15,069 bases of DNA, from NCBI GenBank assembly GCA_036504235.1, contig DASXVN010000035.1, positions 1-15,069 on the forward strand, written 5' to 3'. Below are positions 1 to 7,488 of this stretch, piece by piece. Within the stretch, counting starts at the first letter, position 1; the number at the start of each line of letters is the position of its first letter. Origin of the DNA: Zipacnadum sp036504235. GTDB taxonomy: Bacteria; Armatimonadota; Zipacnadia; Zipacnadales; Zipacnadaceae. The translations under genes and the position numbers were made by a program. The notes under the pieces were generated by a model, which saw only the letters and a program-made list of their open reading frames with translations, was not told the origin of the DNA and did no database searches.

Positions 1-84
1 CTGCGCTCACGTCCTCGTATTCGGCCCCTCCGGGGGAAGGCCGTTCGACCTTACGCAATCTTCAAGGGAGTGACCAACACGTGA
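1..84 (+). other. Possible 3' end of an upstream CDS
   Basis: Frame 1 is open from the window edge to a TGA at 82-84. That TGA overlaps the GTG start at 81 as GTGA, a common translational-coupling arrangement. However, the other two forward frames are also open for most of this stretch, and the decoded peptide (basic, ending IFKGVTNT) matches no family I recognise. A CCCCTCC/GGGGG pairing followed by GGCCGTT at about 25-46 could instead be a decayed copy of the local intergenic repeats. Support is weak. Confidence 0.2.
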
Positions 85-833
85 AGGGTATCATCCTGGT
101 CGGCGGTCTGGGGACGCGGCTTTACCCCATGACCCGCGTCACCAACAAGCACCTGCTCCCCGTGGACCGCTTCCCCATGGTCTACTATCCGCTGCACAAC
201 TTGGTTGAGTCCGGGGTGCGCGATATCATGCTGGTCACCGGCGGCAACCAGCCCGGGTCGTTCCTGGAGCTGCTCCGCGACGGCCGCGAGTTTGGCCTGG
301 ACCACCTCTACTTCGCCTACCAGCACGCGCCCCGGGGCATCGCCGACGCCCTGCGCTGCGCCGAGGGCTTCGTGGACGGCGACCGGTGCGTGGTCATGCT
401 GGGCGACAACATCCTCGCCGGCAGCATCAAGCCGTACGTCGAGGCCTTCGGCGAGGCCCCCGGCGCCCGGGTGCTGCTCAAGGAAGTCCCGGACCCCCAG
501 CGCTTCGGCGTCCCCGCCTTCGACGCGCAGGGCCGGATCGCGGAGGTCCTGGAGAAGCCCGAGAATCCACCGACCAACTACGCGGTGATCGGCGTCTATA
601 TGTACGACGAGCAGCTCTGGGACATCCTGCCCACGCTGCCGCTCTCCGCGCGCGGCCAGTACGAGATCACCGACGTGAGCAACGCCTACCTGGAGCGCGG
701 GCAGCTCGAGTACGACATTATTCCCTACGGCTGGTCGGACGCCGGCACGCCCGAGAGCCTCCGCCGCGCCGCCGAGATGATGCACCAGAGCGACTTTGTG
801 CCGACCATTAACGAGGATGCCTGGGAGGAGTAG
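81..833 (+). CDS. Sugar-1-phosphate nucleotidyltransferase (SpsI/RmlA-like, short form)
   Basis: A 250-residue cytoplasmic enzyme predicted to join a nucleoside triphosphate (typically dTTP) and a hexose-1-phosphate into an NDP-sugar plus pyrophosphate, feeding surface polysaccharide synthesis. Visible motifs are the nucleotide-binding loop GGLGTRLYPMT (residues 8-18) with Arg13, Lys23 in NKHLLPV, the metal-binding LGDN with Asp109, EKPENPPTNYAV, and WSDAGTPESL near the C-terminus. The length and the NKHLLPV/RFGVP/ARGQYEITD pattern resemble Bacillus SpsI more than full RmlA (about 290 residues), whose C-terminal extension is absent. The start is GTG at 81, preceded by AAGGGAG at 64-70. It may overlap an upstream gene by GTGA. 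Base and sugar specificity cannot be read from sequence, so no symbol is assigned. The family call is firm. Confidence 0.93.
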   Translation: MKGIILVGGLGTRLYPMTRVTNKHLLPVDRFPMVYYPLHNLVESGVRDIMLVTGGNQPGSFLELLRDGREFGLDHLYFAYQHAPRGIADALRCAEGFVDGDRCVVMLGDNILAGSIKPYVEAFGEAPGARVLLKEVPDPQRFGVPAFDAQGRIAEVLEKPENPPTNYAVIGVYMYDEQLWDILPTLPLSARGQYEITDVSNAYLERGQLEYDIIPYGWSDAGTPESLRRAAEMMHQSDFVPTINEDAWEE

Positions 834-843
834 GCGGCTTGCC

Positions 844-1040
844 GTCAGTGGCACCGACCTCGGGCCGGTGTGCCTTTGCCTTTGCCGTTTGTAGGGCGGG
901 GGCTCGTACCCCGCCGGACTAACCTTTGCCTAGCGACGGCGGGGTACAAGCCCCCGCCCTACAGGCAACGGCCGTTGCCGTTCCCCCCTCTCCCCAGCCG
1001 CGCGGGGAGAGGGGCCGGGGGTGAGGAAGCCGTTGCCGTT
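844..1040 (+). repeat. Intergenic mosaic R1: modules C, A, B with GCCGTT linkers
   Basis: Module C (845-873, a divergent copy) is an imperfect GGCACCG...CCGGTGTGCC palindrome. Module A (890-963) has 27-nt arms at 890-916 and 937-963 that pair with one mismatch around a 20-nt loop. Module B (985-1027) has a perfect 11-bp stem, 985-995 with 1004-1014, and a G-rich tail ending GGTGAGG. Linkers of TTTGCCGTTT and GCCGTTGCCGTT type join the modules. The array ends just before the Shine-Dalgarno site of the next gene. Confidence 0.85.
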
Positions 1041-1062
1041 CGTCCTAAAGGAGAAACCGCCC

Positions 1063-2145
1063 ATGTCCGCAACTCTGGTCCTCATCTTTCTACTCAACGG
1101 CGTGCAGGTGAACCTGCCCGCGCCCGCGCTGATGTTCGGCGATAGCGCTTTCGTGCCCGCCCGCGCGGTCTTCGAGAAGCTGGGCTGGGAGGTCAAGTAC
1201 GACGGGGTGACCGGGCAACTCACCGTGAGCCGCGGCCTGCAGCAGACCTATCAGCTCAGCCTCGACCAGTCCACGCTGACGCGCGCCGGAGACTCCGGAG
1301 CGCCGCTCGCCCTGCCCGCCGCGCCGCGCCTGGTCGGCGATTTCCTCTACGTGCCGGTCCGCGCGGTCAGCCTCATCACCGGCGCGCGCACCACCTGGGA
1401 CGCCGCCAGCCTCACGGTCAACCTGATCACCGCGCCCTCCGGCTCGCCGGTCGCCGCTACCATCGGCGAGATCCTGGCCGCCCCGCCCGCCTTCGCCGGC
1501 AAGCTGGTCCGCCTGCGCGGCGAGTACCTGGGCTGGCAGGCCGACCCCTATGGCCCCGCGGTCAAGCACGGCCCGCCCGTCACCCGCAGCGACTGGGTGC
1601 TGCGCGACGCCACCGGCGCGCTCTACTGCACCCCGGCCGCCGACGGCGCTAGCGGCCGCCCCTGGAGCTTCTCGCCGCTCACCGACGTGGGCCGGCGGCT
1701 GGAGCTGGTCGGCGTGGTAGCCCTGGCCGACGCCGGTTTCCCCTACCTGCAGCTTACGGAGGTGTCTCCCTTGGACGGCACTCGCGGGATCGTCTGCTAC
1801 CTCACCACCGATCGCGCCTCCTACGCGCCGGGCGACAAGCTGCACCTCGATATGCAGGTGCGCAACCCCGGCGCCGAGGCGGTGACCCTCCGCTTCCCCA
1901 CCAGCCAACAGTACGACTTTTTCCTGGTCAACGCCGACGAGCAGGTGGTCTGGAAGTGGTCGCAGGACCGCATGTTCGCCCAGGCCTTCACCTCGCGCGT
2001 CCTCGCGCCGGGGGAGAGCTACACGGTCAGCGCCGACTACCAGCTCCCCGCGGACCTGCCGCCGGGGAAGTACCAGGTGCGCGGCCAGCTCAACCGCGAA
2101 ATCGGCTCGTACCCGAAGACCCTCTCGGTGGTGAATGCGAACTAG
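1063..2145 (+). CDS. Copper-amine-oxidase-N (stalk) domain protein with OB-like and BsuPI-like domains
   Basis: A 360-residue protein with three recognisable parts. Residues about 4-120 fit the copper amine oxidase N-terminal domain, a non-catalytic stalk fold: LLNGVQVNL, FVPARAVFEKLGWEVKYD, then a second VGDFLYVPVRAV unit. Residues about 145-240 look like an OB fold (GKLVRLRGEYLGW, WVLRDATGALYC, RRLELVGVVAL). Residues about 252-355 match the BsuPI-type proteinase-inhibitor/Ig-like domain (SYAPGDKLHLDMQVRNPG, QYDFFLVNADEQVVWKWSQD, LAPGESYTV, PPGKYQVRGQL). ATG 1063 is chosen because AAAGGAG lies at 1047-1053; an in-frame GTG at 1021 would add residues encoded by repeat module B. No convincing signal peptide is seen, because the N-terminal hydrophobic run is itself the first stalk strand. 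The next gene starts directly after its stop. The role is unknown; an envelope adhesion or binding function is a guess. Confidence 0.88.
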   Translation: MSATLVLIFLLNGVQVNLPAPALMFGDSAFVPARAVFEKLGWEVKYDGVTGQLTVSRGLQQTYQLSLDQSTLTRAGDSGAPLALPAAPRLVGDFLYVPVRAVSLITGARTTWDAASLTVNLITAPSGSPVAATIGEILAAPPAFAGKLVRLRGEYLGWQADPYGPAVKHGPPVTRSDWVLRDATGALYCTPAADGASGRPWSFSPLTDVGRRLELVGVVALADAGFPYLQLTEVSPLDGTRGIVCYLTTDRASYAPGDKLHLDMQVRNPGAEAVTLRFPTSQQYDFFLVNADEQVVWKWSQDRMFAQAFTSRVLAPGESYTVSADYQLPADLPPGKYQVRGQLNREIGSYPKTLSVVNAN

Positions 2146-3063
2146 ATGCCCAGCAGCTCACGCGGGCGAACTTGGCTGCTCGGCGCGGCGCTGCTCGTCC
2201 TGCTCGGGGTCGGCTACCTGGCGGGCCGCCTGCTCGCGCCCCCCTCCGGCCCGCCGACGCCCTCGCCCGCGACCATGCTGGCCGAGCCGGAGAAGATTCC
2301 CGACCAGGTGGTGGTCAGCGCCGGTGCGCAGCGCCCCGACACCACCCCGGACCTGCTCCCCGCCTCGGCCACCGCGCTCCATGTCTTCTACCGCTTTGAG
2401 CGCCAGCCCGCGGCCCTGCCCCTGACCCTGGAGTGGCGGCTGAGCAACGGCGCGCCGCAGACCGTCCCCGCCAGCGAGGACCACCGCGACCGCAACGCCT
2501 TCCTCAGCGGCTACTTCCTGCTGGCTCCCGCGACGCCGGCGGGCTTCGCGCCCGGCATCTATCAGCTCACTTTCCGCAACGGTCCGGAGGTAGTCGCCGA
2601 GGCCTCCTTCGTAGTGGCAGCCGACGCCGCGAAGACCCTCGCCCAGCAGCCGCCCCCTGCCGGCGAGACCCGGGTGGTCAGCCTCCTGACCTGCGCCGGT
2701 CTCAATCCGCAGGGCCAGCCCCTCGGCGTCGCCACCGCCTTCCCGCCCGCCGGCAAGCTCTACGCCCTCTTCACCTATCTCAACGGCGTCAACTCCGCCC
2801 GCTTCGCGGTGCGCTGGCTGGCGGAGGGCGAGGAAATCCCCCAAGCCGGCTCCTCGGTGGAAATGAATTCGGGCGCGGGCCAGGGCTACGCCTGGCTGCA
2901 AGCCGCCCCGCCCGGCCTCCCGGAGGGCCGCTACCAGGTGCAGGTCCTGCTCGCCGGCAGCAAGCAACCGCTAGCCACCGCCGACTTCACCGTAAGCGCC
3001 GCCGCCCCGCCGCCCAGCCTCGCGCCACCGGGGGCTCCGGCCGCACCGCCCGTCTCCCCGTAG
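2146..3063 (+). CDS. Membrane-anchored protein with two tandem Ig-like repeats
   Basis: A 305-residue protein with no family I can name. A single hydrophobic segment at residues 11-31 (LLGAALLVLLGVGYLAGRLL) follows a short basic N-terminus, suggesting a signal anchor with the rest outside the cytoplasm. After a Pro-rich linker, two similar units follow, at about 73-157 and 200-283. Each runs from a F-Y or F-T-Y strand, through W-R-L or W-L-A, to a P-G-Y or E-G-R-Y strand and an A-x-F-x-V end, which reads as duplicated beta-sandwich domains. A low-complexity Pro/Ala tail (286-305) ends at TAG 3061-3063, inside repeat module E. The ATG lies immediately after the stop of the preceding gene (TAGATG) with no strong Shine-Dalgarno of its own, so translation is probably coupled and the two products may act together. 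Confidence 0.8.
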   Translation: MPSSSRGRTWLLGAALLVLLGVGYLAGRLLAPPSGPPTPSPATMLAEPEKIPDQVVVSAGAQRPDTTPDLLPASATALHVFYRFERQPAALPLTLEWRLSNGAPQTVPASEDHRDRNAFLSGYFLLAPATPAGFAPGIYQLTFRNGPEVVAEASFVVAADAAKTLAQQPPPAGETRVVSLLTCAGLNPQGQPLGVATAFPPAGKLYALFTYLNGVNSARFAVRWLAEGEEIPQAGSSVEMNSGAGQGYAWLQAAPPGLPEGRYQVQVLLAGSKQPLATADFTVSAAAPPPSLAPPGAPAAPPVSP

Positions 3064-3232
3064 GGGCGCGTTTTGCGGTGTCTGCACCGCAACACACGCC
3101 CGTTCGCTGCCGGTCAGTTAGCGGGCGGGCGTGTGTTGTCCGCCCGTTCCGGTCGGCCAAAACGCGCCCCTACGGGAAACAGCCGTTGCCTTCTCCCCCT
3201 CTCCTGCCACGGAGAGGGGGCCGGGGGGTGAG
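3059..3232 (+). repeat. Intergenic mosaic R2: modules E and B
   Basis: Module E (3059-3174) is closed by a perfect 17-bp stem, 3059-3075 with 3158-3174. It encloses a perfect hairpin at 3075-3090 (GCGGTG-TCTG-CACCGC) and a second 12-bp stem, 3091-3102 with 3126-3137. Module B follows a GCCGTTGCC linker (stem 3195-3204 with 3211-3220, then a G-rich tail to GGTGAGG at about 3232). From 3233 to 3311 I see no further feature. Confidence 0.85.
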
Positions 3233-3324
3233 GCCGGGCAACCGCGCCGTTTCTTCAGCACTGAACTCTTCCCGCTTCCCCACGGTCCTTGCCCCCAGAC
3301 ACTCAACTCACGGAGGCCCCCGTC

Positions 3325-4335
3325 ATGGAATACCGCTTGCTCGGTCGCACCGGCATGAAGGTCAGCGAACTCTGCCTGGGCTGCATGATGTTCGGCGCGC
3401 AGGCCGACGAGGAGGCCTCGAACCGCATCCTGGATCGCGCCCTGGAGGCCGGGATCAACTTCCTCGACACCGCCGATGTCTACAGCCACGGGGTCAGCGA
3501 GGAGATTCTGGGCCGCGCTCTGCAGCGGATCGGCCGCCGGGACGAGGTGGTCCTGGCCACCAAGTTCCACGGCTCGATGAACGAGTCCGATCCCAACGGC
3601 GGGGGCAACAGCCGCAAGCATATCCTCGCCGCCTGCGAGGCCTCGCTGCGCCGCCTGCAGACCGACTACCTGGACCTCTACCAGGTGCACCGCCCCGAGT
3701 CGCAGACCCCGGCGGACGAGACCCTCGGGGCGCTGGACGACCTGGTCCGCGCCGGCAAGGTCCGCTATCTCGGCACCAGCACCTATGCCGCCTGGCAGCT
3801 CATGGAGGCGCTGATGGTCGCCCGCGAGCGCGGCCTGAACCGCTTCGTCTGCGAGCAGCCGCCGTACCATCTCCTCGACCGCCGCCTCGAAAAGGAGCTG
3901 GTCCCCTTCGCGCAGACCTGGGGCGTCGGCCTGATCCCCTGGTCGCCGCTGGCCGGCGGCATGCTCACCGGCAAGTACCGGCGGGGCGAGCCGCTGCCCG
4001 CGGACTCGCGCTTCGGCCGCAACCCCGACTGGGGCAAGCGGGTGCTGCAGGATCGCGTTTTCGACGCGGTGGAGGCGGTGGTGGCGCTGGCCGCGGAGAA
4101 GTCCTGCACCCCGGCGCAGCTTTCCCTGGCCTGGTGCAAGGACCAGCCGGCGATCACCGCTCCCATCATCGGCCCCCGCACGCTCGAGCAACTCGAGCAA
4201 CTCGAGGACAATCTGGGCGCGGTGGAGGTCAAGCTGTCGGAGGAAGATCATCGCCGCCTGGACGAGGTAGCCCCGCCCGGCCGCGCCCTCAGCGACTGGT
4301 ACACGGCCGACTTCGGCCCGCATCTGTACCGATAG
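3325..4335 (+). CDS. Aldo/keto reductase
   Basis: A 336-residue NADP(H)-type oxidoreductase with a TIM-barrel fold, predicted to interconvert carbonyls and alcohols in the cytoplasm. The catalytic tetrad is complete: Asp48 and Tyr53 in FLDTADVY, Lys80 in LATKFHG, and His122 in YQVHRPE. Typical family segments follow: KVRYLGTSTYAAW, the cofactor-side strand IPWSPLAGGMLTGKYR (about residues 209-224), and the C-terminal IIGPRTLEQLEQLEDNLGAV. Length is normal. ATG 3325 is used because GGAGG at 3312-3316 sits 8 nt upstream; an in-frame CTG/ATG-less extension further 5' has no homologous content. The gene stands alone between two repeat mosaics, so its neighbours give no substrate clue. It belongs to the YajO/AKR-general group rather than one with a known substrate. 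Confidence 0.94.
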   Translation: MEYRLLGRTGMKVSELCLGCMMFGAQADEEASNRILDRALEAGINFLDTADVYSHGVSEEILGRALQRIGRRDEVVLATKFHGSMNESDPNGGGNSRKHILAACEASLRRLQTDYLDLYQVHRPESQTPADETLGALDDLVRAGKVRYLGTSTYAAWQLMEALMVARERGLNRFVCEQPPYHLLDRRLEKELVPFAQTWGVGLIPWSPLAGGMLTGKYRRGEPLPADSRFGRNPDWGKRVLQDRVFDAVEAVVALAAEKSCTPAQLSLAWCKDQPAITAPIIGPRTLEQLEQLEDNLGAVEVKLSEEDHRRLDEVAPPGRALSDWYTADFGPHLYR

Positions 4336-4346
4336 GCGGCCGCAGC

Positions 4347-4430
4347 CGTCGGTGGCACCGGCGTCTCGCCGGTGTGGCCGTTGCCTTCGCCGTTCTCCCC
4401 CTCCCTTCAGGGAGGGGGCCGGGGGGTAGG
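4347..4430 (+). repeat. Intergenic mosaic R3: modules C and B
   Basis: Module C (4351-4379) carries GGCACCGGCG at 4354-4363 opposed by CGCCGGTG at 4367-4374. A short GTTGCCTTCGCCGTT linker leads to module B, whose stem 4397-4405 with 4410-4418 has loop TTCA, followed by a G-rich tail. The array fills most of the gap between the aldo/keto reductase and comEC. Confidence 0.8.
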
Positions 4431-4484
4431 GCCCCTCGCCCCCCACGCAGGTCCCCTCCCCTGCTCCACGGAATTCCCTGCCTC

Positions 4485-6974
4485 ATGGGACCCCCGGTTT
4501 CGCCCCTGTCCCCGCCGCGAGTATTGCCCTGGCTGGCGCGCCAGTGGGGCTTTCGCCCCTTCGTCGGCCTGGCGGTCGGGATGATCGCCGGCGTCGTGCT
4601 GGCCGAGCGGCTGGCGCTGAGTTTCTCCTGGGCACTGCTGGTGGCGTGCCTGGCCGCGGCGGCGCTGGTCGGCGCGGTCGCGCAACTCGCCGGCGGCCTG
4701 CGCCTCGCGCTGGCGCTGTTCTTCCTCCCCGGCGGAGTCGTGCTCCACAGCCTGCACTCCGTCGTCCCCACCACCCACCTGTCCCGCGTCCTGCCGCTGG
4801 AGTCAGTCTGGCTGCAGGGCCGCCTCACCGCCGCGCCCCAGGCCCTCACCTCCGGCCAACGCCTCCTGCTCGCGGTAGAGGCGCGCGGCGACGCGGACCA
4901 GTGGCTCCCCGCCTGCGGCACCGTCTCGCTCTACCAGGACTCGCCCACGCCCGGCCTGCGCTGCGGCGACTCGCTGCAGGTGCGGGTGGACCACCTGGAG
5001 GAGCCGCCCCGCCCGCGCAACCCCGGCGAGTTCGACGCGCGCCGCTTCAACCTGCGGCGGGGAATCTGCGCGGAGGGCACGGTCGCCGCGCTGCGCCCCG
5101 GTCCCCCCGCCGCCCTCACCGGGCGCGACCGCCTCAGCCGCTGGTCGGTCGAGCGGCAGGGACGCGCGCTGGAGGTGCTCACCGCCACCATGCCCGGCTC
5201 CGACCCCGAGTACTGGGCGGGCCTGCTGGGCGGGATGGTCTTCGGCCAACGCGCCGCCGGGGGCGTGGACCCCGCCACCGCGCAGGTCTTCCGGCGCAGC
5301 GGCACCATGCACCTGCTGGTCGTGTCCGGCGCGCAGATCAGCTTCCTGCTGGTCGTGCTGGTGGCGCTGCTCACCGGACGGGGCCGCGTCCTGGCCGCCT
5401 GGCAACTCGCGGTCTTGCTGCCCGCGCTGGTGCTGTTCACGATCTTCGCCGGCCCCGGCGCCTCGGTGTGGCGCGCGTTGATCATGGGCGGCCTGCTCGC
5501 CTTCAGCATGGTCAGCGCCCGGCGCTATGACGCCTACAGCGCCCTCGGTCTCGCCGCCCTGGTGCTGATTATCGCCGACACTAACGTGGTCTTTGACCTC
5601 GGCGCGCAGCTCACTTTCGCCGCCGCGCTGGGCGTGATCCTCATGATCCCCCGCGCGGCCCCGGACCCGCGCACCGGCCGACTGCGCCGCCCGCGTCTTC
5701 CCGCCGTGGTCGCCTGGGCCAGCGCCGGCGCCTGGGCCTGCACCACCCCCCTGCTGGTCAGCGCCTTCTCCGGCCTGCCGCTGTTCGGCAATCTGGCCAA
5801 CCTGATCGCGGTGCCGATCAGCATGTTGGTCCTGCCCCTGGGGATGGTCGCCCTGCTCCTCGGCGCGTGGCTGCCCTCGGTCGCGGTCGTCACCTGCGGC
5901 CTCAGTCGCGTCTTGCTCACGGTCATGATGGCGGTGAGCGGCGTCTGCAGCCGCCTGCCCGGCGCCTACTGCGACCTGGTCCACTTTAGCCCCGCGCAGG
6001 TGGTCGGCTGGTACATGGGGGTGGCGGGAGGGGTGCTGCTGCTGGCCCGCGCCGACCTGCGCCGCCCGGCGCTGCGCTGGTGGCGGGCGCAGTCGGCGGA
6101 CCGGCGGTGGCTGTGCGGCGGGGCGGCGCTGGGGATCGCCGTGGTCGCGGCGGCGCTGAGTCTCGCCCGCCCGCCGCAGCTTACCGTGGAGGTGATGTCC
6201 GTCGGCGCGGGCAACGCAATCCTGGTGCAGTCGCCCAGCGGCGGCGCGGTACTGATGGACGCGGGCACGCGGCTGGCCGGCTCGGGCGAGCGCCTGGCCG
6301 GGGAGCTGCTCGTCCCGGCGCTGGCCCGCCGCGGCGTGCGCCGCCTGGACGCGGTGGTGCTCACCCATCCCGACGCCGACCACTATTCCGCCCTGGCTCC
6401 GCTGCTGGAGCGCGTGCCGGTGGGTGAGTTCCTCACGCCGGCGCTCCCGGATTCGCCCGCCGCCGGTTACGCGCGCCTCCGCCGGACGCTGGCCGCGCGC
6501 CGCATCGCGGTACGTCCCGCCTGGGCGGGCCAGGCGCTGGACCTGGGCGGCGGGGCGCAGGCCCTCCTGCTCGCCCCCAGCGTGCCCCTGGTCGCCAGCC
6601 CGGACAGCTTCACCAACGACAACTCGGCGGTGCTGCTGCTCCGCTACGGCCAAACGCAGGTGCTGCTCCTCGGCGACCAACAAGCGGCGGGCCTGGAGCG
6701 CCTCCTCACCTGGGCCCAGGCGCAGGGCCTCTCGCTGGCCTCCAGCGCGATCCTGCTCCCCCACCACGGTCGCTCGGCCCGCTGGTGCGGCGCCCTGCTA
6801 TCAGCCGCGCAACCCCAGTGGATACTGGTCTCCGCCGAGAGTTCCACCTACGCCCGCACCGGCCTGGCCGGCAGCGCCGCCGCGTCCGTCCCCCTCCTCT
6901 GCACCGCCGACCAGGGCTGCCTAACCCTAACCAGCAACGGCCGCGAGGTACGCGTGGGGACGTATGCGCCCTGA
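4485..6974 (+). CDS. comEC: ComEC/Rec2-family DNA uptake channel
   Basis: An 829-residue polytopic inner-membrane protein expected to carry single-stranded DNA into the cytoplasm during natural transformation. The order is that of full-length ComEC: N-terminal membrane helices (about 24-85) with an OB-like extracytoplasmic domain to about residue 205, the helical Competence domain (about 240-510, including FRRSGTMHLLVVSGAQISFL), and a C-terminal metallo-beta-lactamase-like domain (about 563-829). The last keeps HPDADH at His628-His633, Asp731 in LLLGDQ and His760-His761 in LLPHHGRS, so a metal-dependent nuclease activity is plausible. ATG 4485 is the first start giving a normal ComEC N-terminus; its Shine-Dalgarno is weak. 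The same frame stays open far upstream (to 2433), but that part overlaps other genes and has no ComEC content. No comEA or pilus gene is in view. The gene ends at a hairpin terminator. Confidence 0.95.
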   Translation: MGPPVSPLSPPRVLPWLARQWGFRPFVGLAVGMIAGVVLAERLALSFSWALLVACLAAAALVGAVAQLAGGLRLALALFFLPGGVVLHSLHSVVPTTHLSRVLPLESVWLQGRLTAAPQALTSGQRLLLAVEARGDADQWLPACGTVSLYQDSPTPGLRCGDSLQVRVDHLEEPPRPRNPGEFDARRFNLRRGICAEGTVAALRPGPPAALTGRDRLSRWSVERQGRALEVLTATMPGSDPEYWAGLLGGMVFGQRAAGGVDPATAQVFRRSGTMHLLVVSGAQISFLLVVLVALLTGRGRVLAAWQLAVLLPALVLFTIFAGPGASVWRALIMGGLLAFSMVSARRYDAYSALGLAALVLIIADTNVVFDLGAQLTFAAALGVILMIPRAAPDPRTGRLRRPRLPAVVAWASAGAWACTTPLLVSAFSGLPLFGNLANLIAVPISMLVLPLGMVALLLGAWLPSVAVVTCGLSRVLLTVMMAVSGVCSRLPGAYCDLVHFSPAQVVGWYMGVAGGVLLLARADLRRPALRWWRAQSADRRWLCGGAALGIAVVAAALSLARPPQLTVEVMSVGAGNAILVQSPSGGAVLMDAGTRLAGSGERLAGELLVPALARRGVRRLDAVVLTHPDADHYSALAPLLERVPVGEFLTPALPDSPAAGYARLRRTLAARRIAVRPAWAGQALDLGGGAQALLLAPSVPLVASPDSFTNDNSAVLLLRYGQTQVLLLGDQQAAGLERLLTWAQAQGLSLASSAILLPHHGRSARWCGALLSAAQPQWILVSAESSTYARTGLAGSAAASVPLLCTADQGCLTLTSNGREVRVGTYAP

Positions 6975-6980
6975 AAAGAA

Positions 6981-7011
6981 AAAGACCGCGGCAAAATCTG
7001 CCGCAGTCTTT
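6981..7011. terminator. Bidirectional hairpin terminator between convergent genes
   Basis: A 13-bp stem (6981-6993 with 6999-7011, one C/A mismatch) closes an AAATC loop. The left flank AAAAGAAAAA reads as a U-rich tract for minus-strand transcripts, and TTTCGCTATCCTTT follows on the + strand. It lies 6 nt after the comEC stop and 26 nt beyond the stop of the receiver gene, and can serve both. Confidence 0.8.
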
Positions 7012-7037
7012 CGCTATCCTTTGCCCTCACCCGGCCT

Positions 7038-7436
7038 TTACTCCGCCGGCTTGTCTCCTGCCGCTACGCTGTCCAGTATCCGCCGGATGACCAGCGCGAG
7101 GTCATCGTAGTCGGTGATCGGCTTGGTGTAGAACCAGGTGCAGCCCAGGTCGAAACCGGTCAGCACGTTCACCGGCTCCTTGAGCGCGGTCAGCATCAGC
7201 ACCGGGATCTTGTTGGTCTCCGGCTTGCCCTGCAGCACCTGCAGCGTGGCCCAGCCGTCCAGGCGCGGCATCATCACGTCCAGCACGATCAGGTCCGGGT
7301 GGTGGGCTTGCGCCTGATCCAGGCCCTCCAGCCCGTCGTACGCCTCCAGCACCTGGTAGCCCTTGCTCTCCAGGAACAGCTTGGTGGCGAAAACGAAATC
7401 GCGATGGTCGTCAACAATCAGGATGGTCTCGGCCAT
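7038..7436 (-). CDS. Single-domain response regulator (CheY-like receiver)
   Basis: A 132-residue cytoplasmic protein made only of a receiver domain. The key residues are all present: acidic pair Asp9-Asp10, phospho-acceptor Asp53 in IVLDVMMPRLDGW, Thr83 in LMLTALK, and Lys105 in YTKP. It should therefore be phosphorylatable, but it has no output domain and must act through a protein partner. The start ATG at 7436 has AGGAG at 7446-7450, 9 nt upstream. It lies 52 nt downstream of the GGDEF gene on the same strand and is probably co-transcribed with it, so it may be that protein's phosphorylatable partner. The residues F-Y before K105-P and the conserved LKEPVNVLTGFDLGC segment are like receivers often found in multi-protein signalling clusters. 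No histidine kinase is in the window. Confidence 0.93.
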   Translation of the reverse strand: MAETILIVDDHRDFVFATKLFLESKGYQVLEAYDGLEGLDQAQAHHPDLIVLDVMMPRLDGWATLQVLQGKPETNKIPVLMLTALKEPVNVLTGFDLGCTWFYTKPITDYDDLALVIRRILDSVAAGDKPAE

Positions 7437-7488
7437 ATTGAGCTTCTCCTCTGCGCAGGTCGGTGCGGCCGCCGGTCTCGCCCGCCGC

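Noticed and set aside
51..854. 267-residue minus-strand frame over the nucleotidyltransferase
   Set aside because: Antisense shadow of a clear RmlA/SpsI-like gene.
983..1027. G-quadruplex in the G-rich tail of module B
   Set aside because: There are three clear G-runs of three or more; a fourth needs splitting a run, and the tract is better explained by the hairpin. Not claimed without a fold calculation.
2433..4484. Very long upstream extension of the comEC reading frame (would give a 1513-residue protein)
   Set aside because: The added part overlaps two recognisable genes and two repeat arrays in another frame and decodes to Arg/Pro/Gly-rich sequence; it is a GC-bias shadow, and ComEC homology begins at 4485.
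4803..6767. 654-residue open frame antisense to comEC
   Set aside because: Compositionally biased (Gln/Gly/Ala/Arg) with no domain; it mirrors codon bias of comEC on the other strand.
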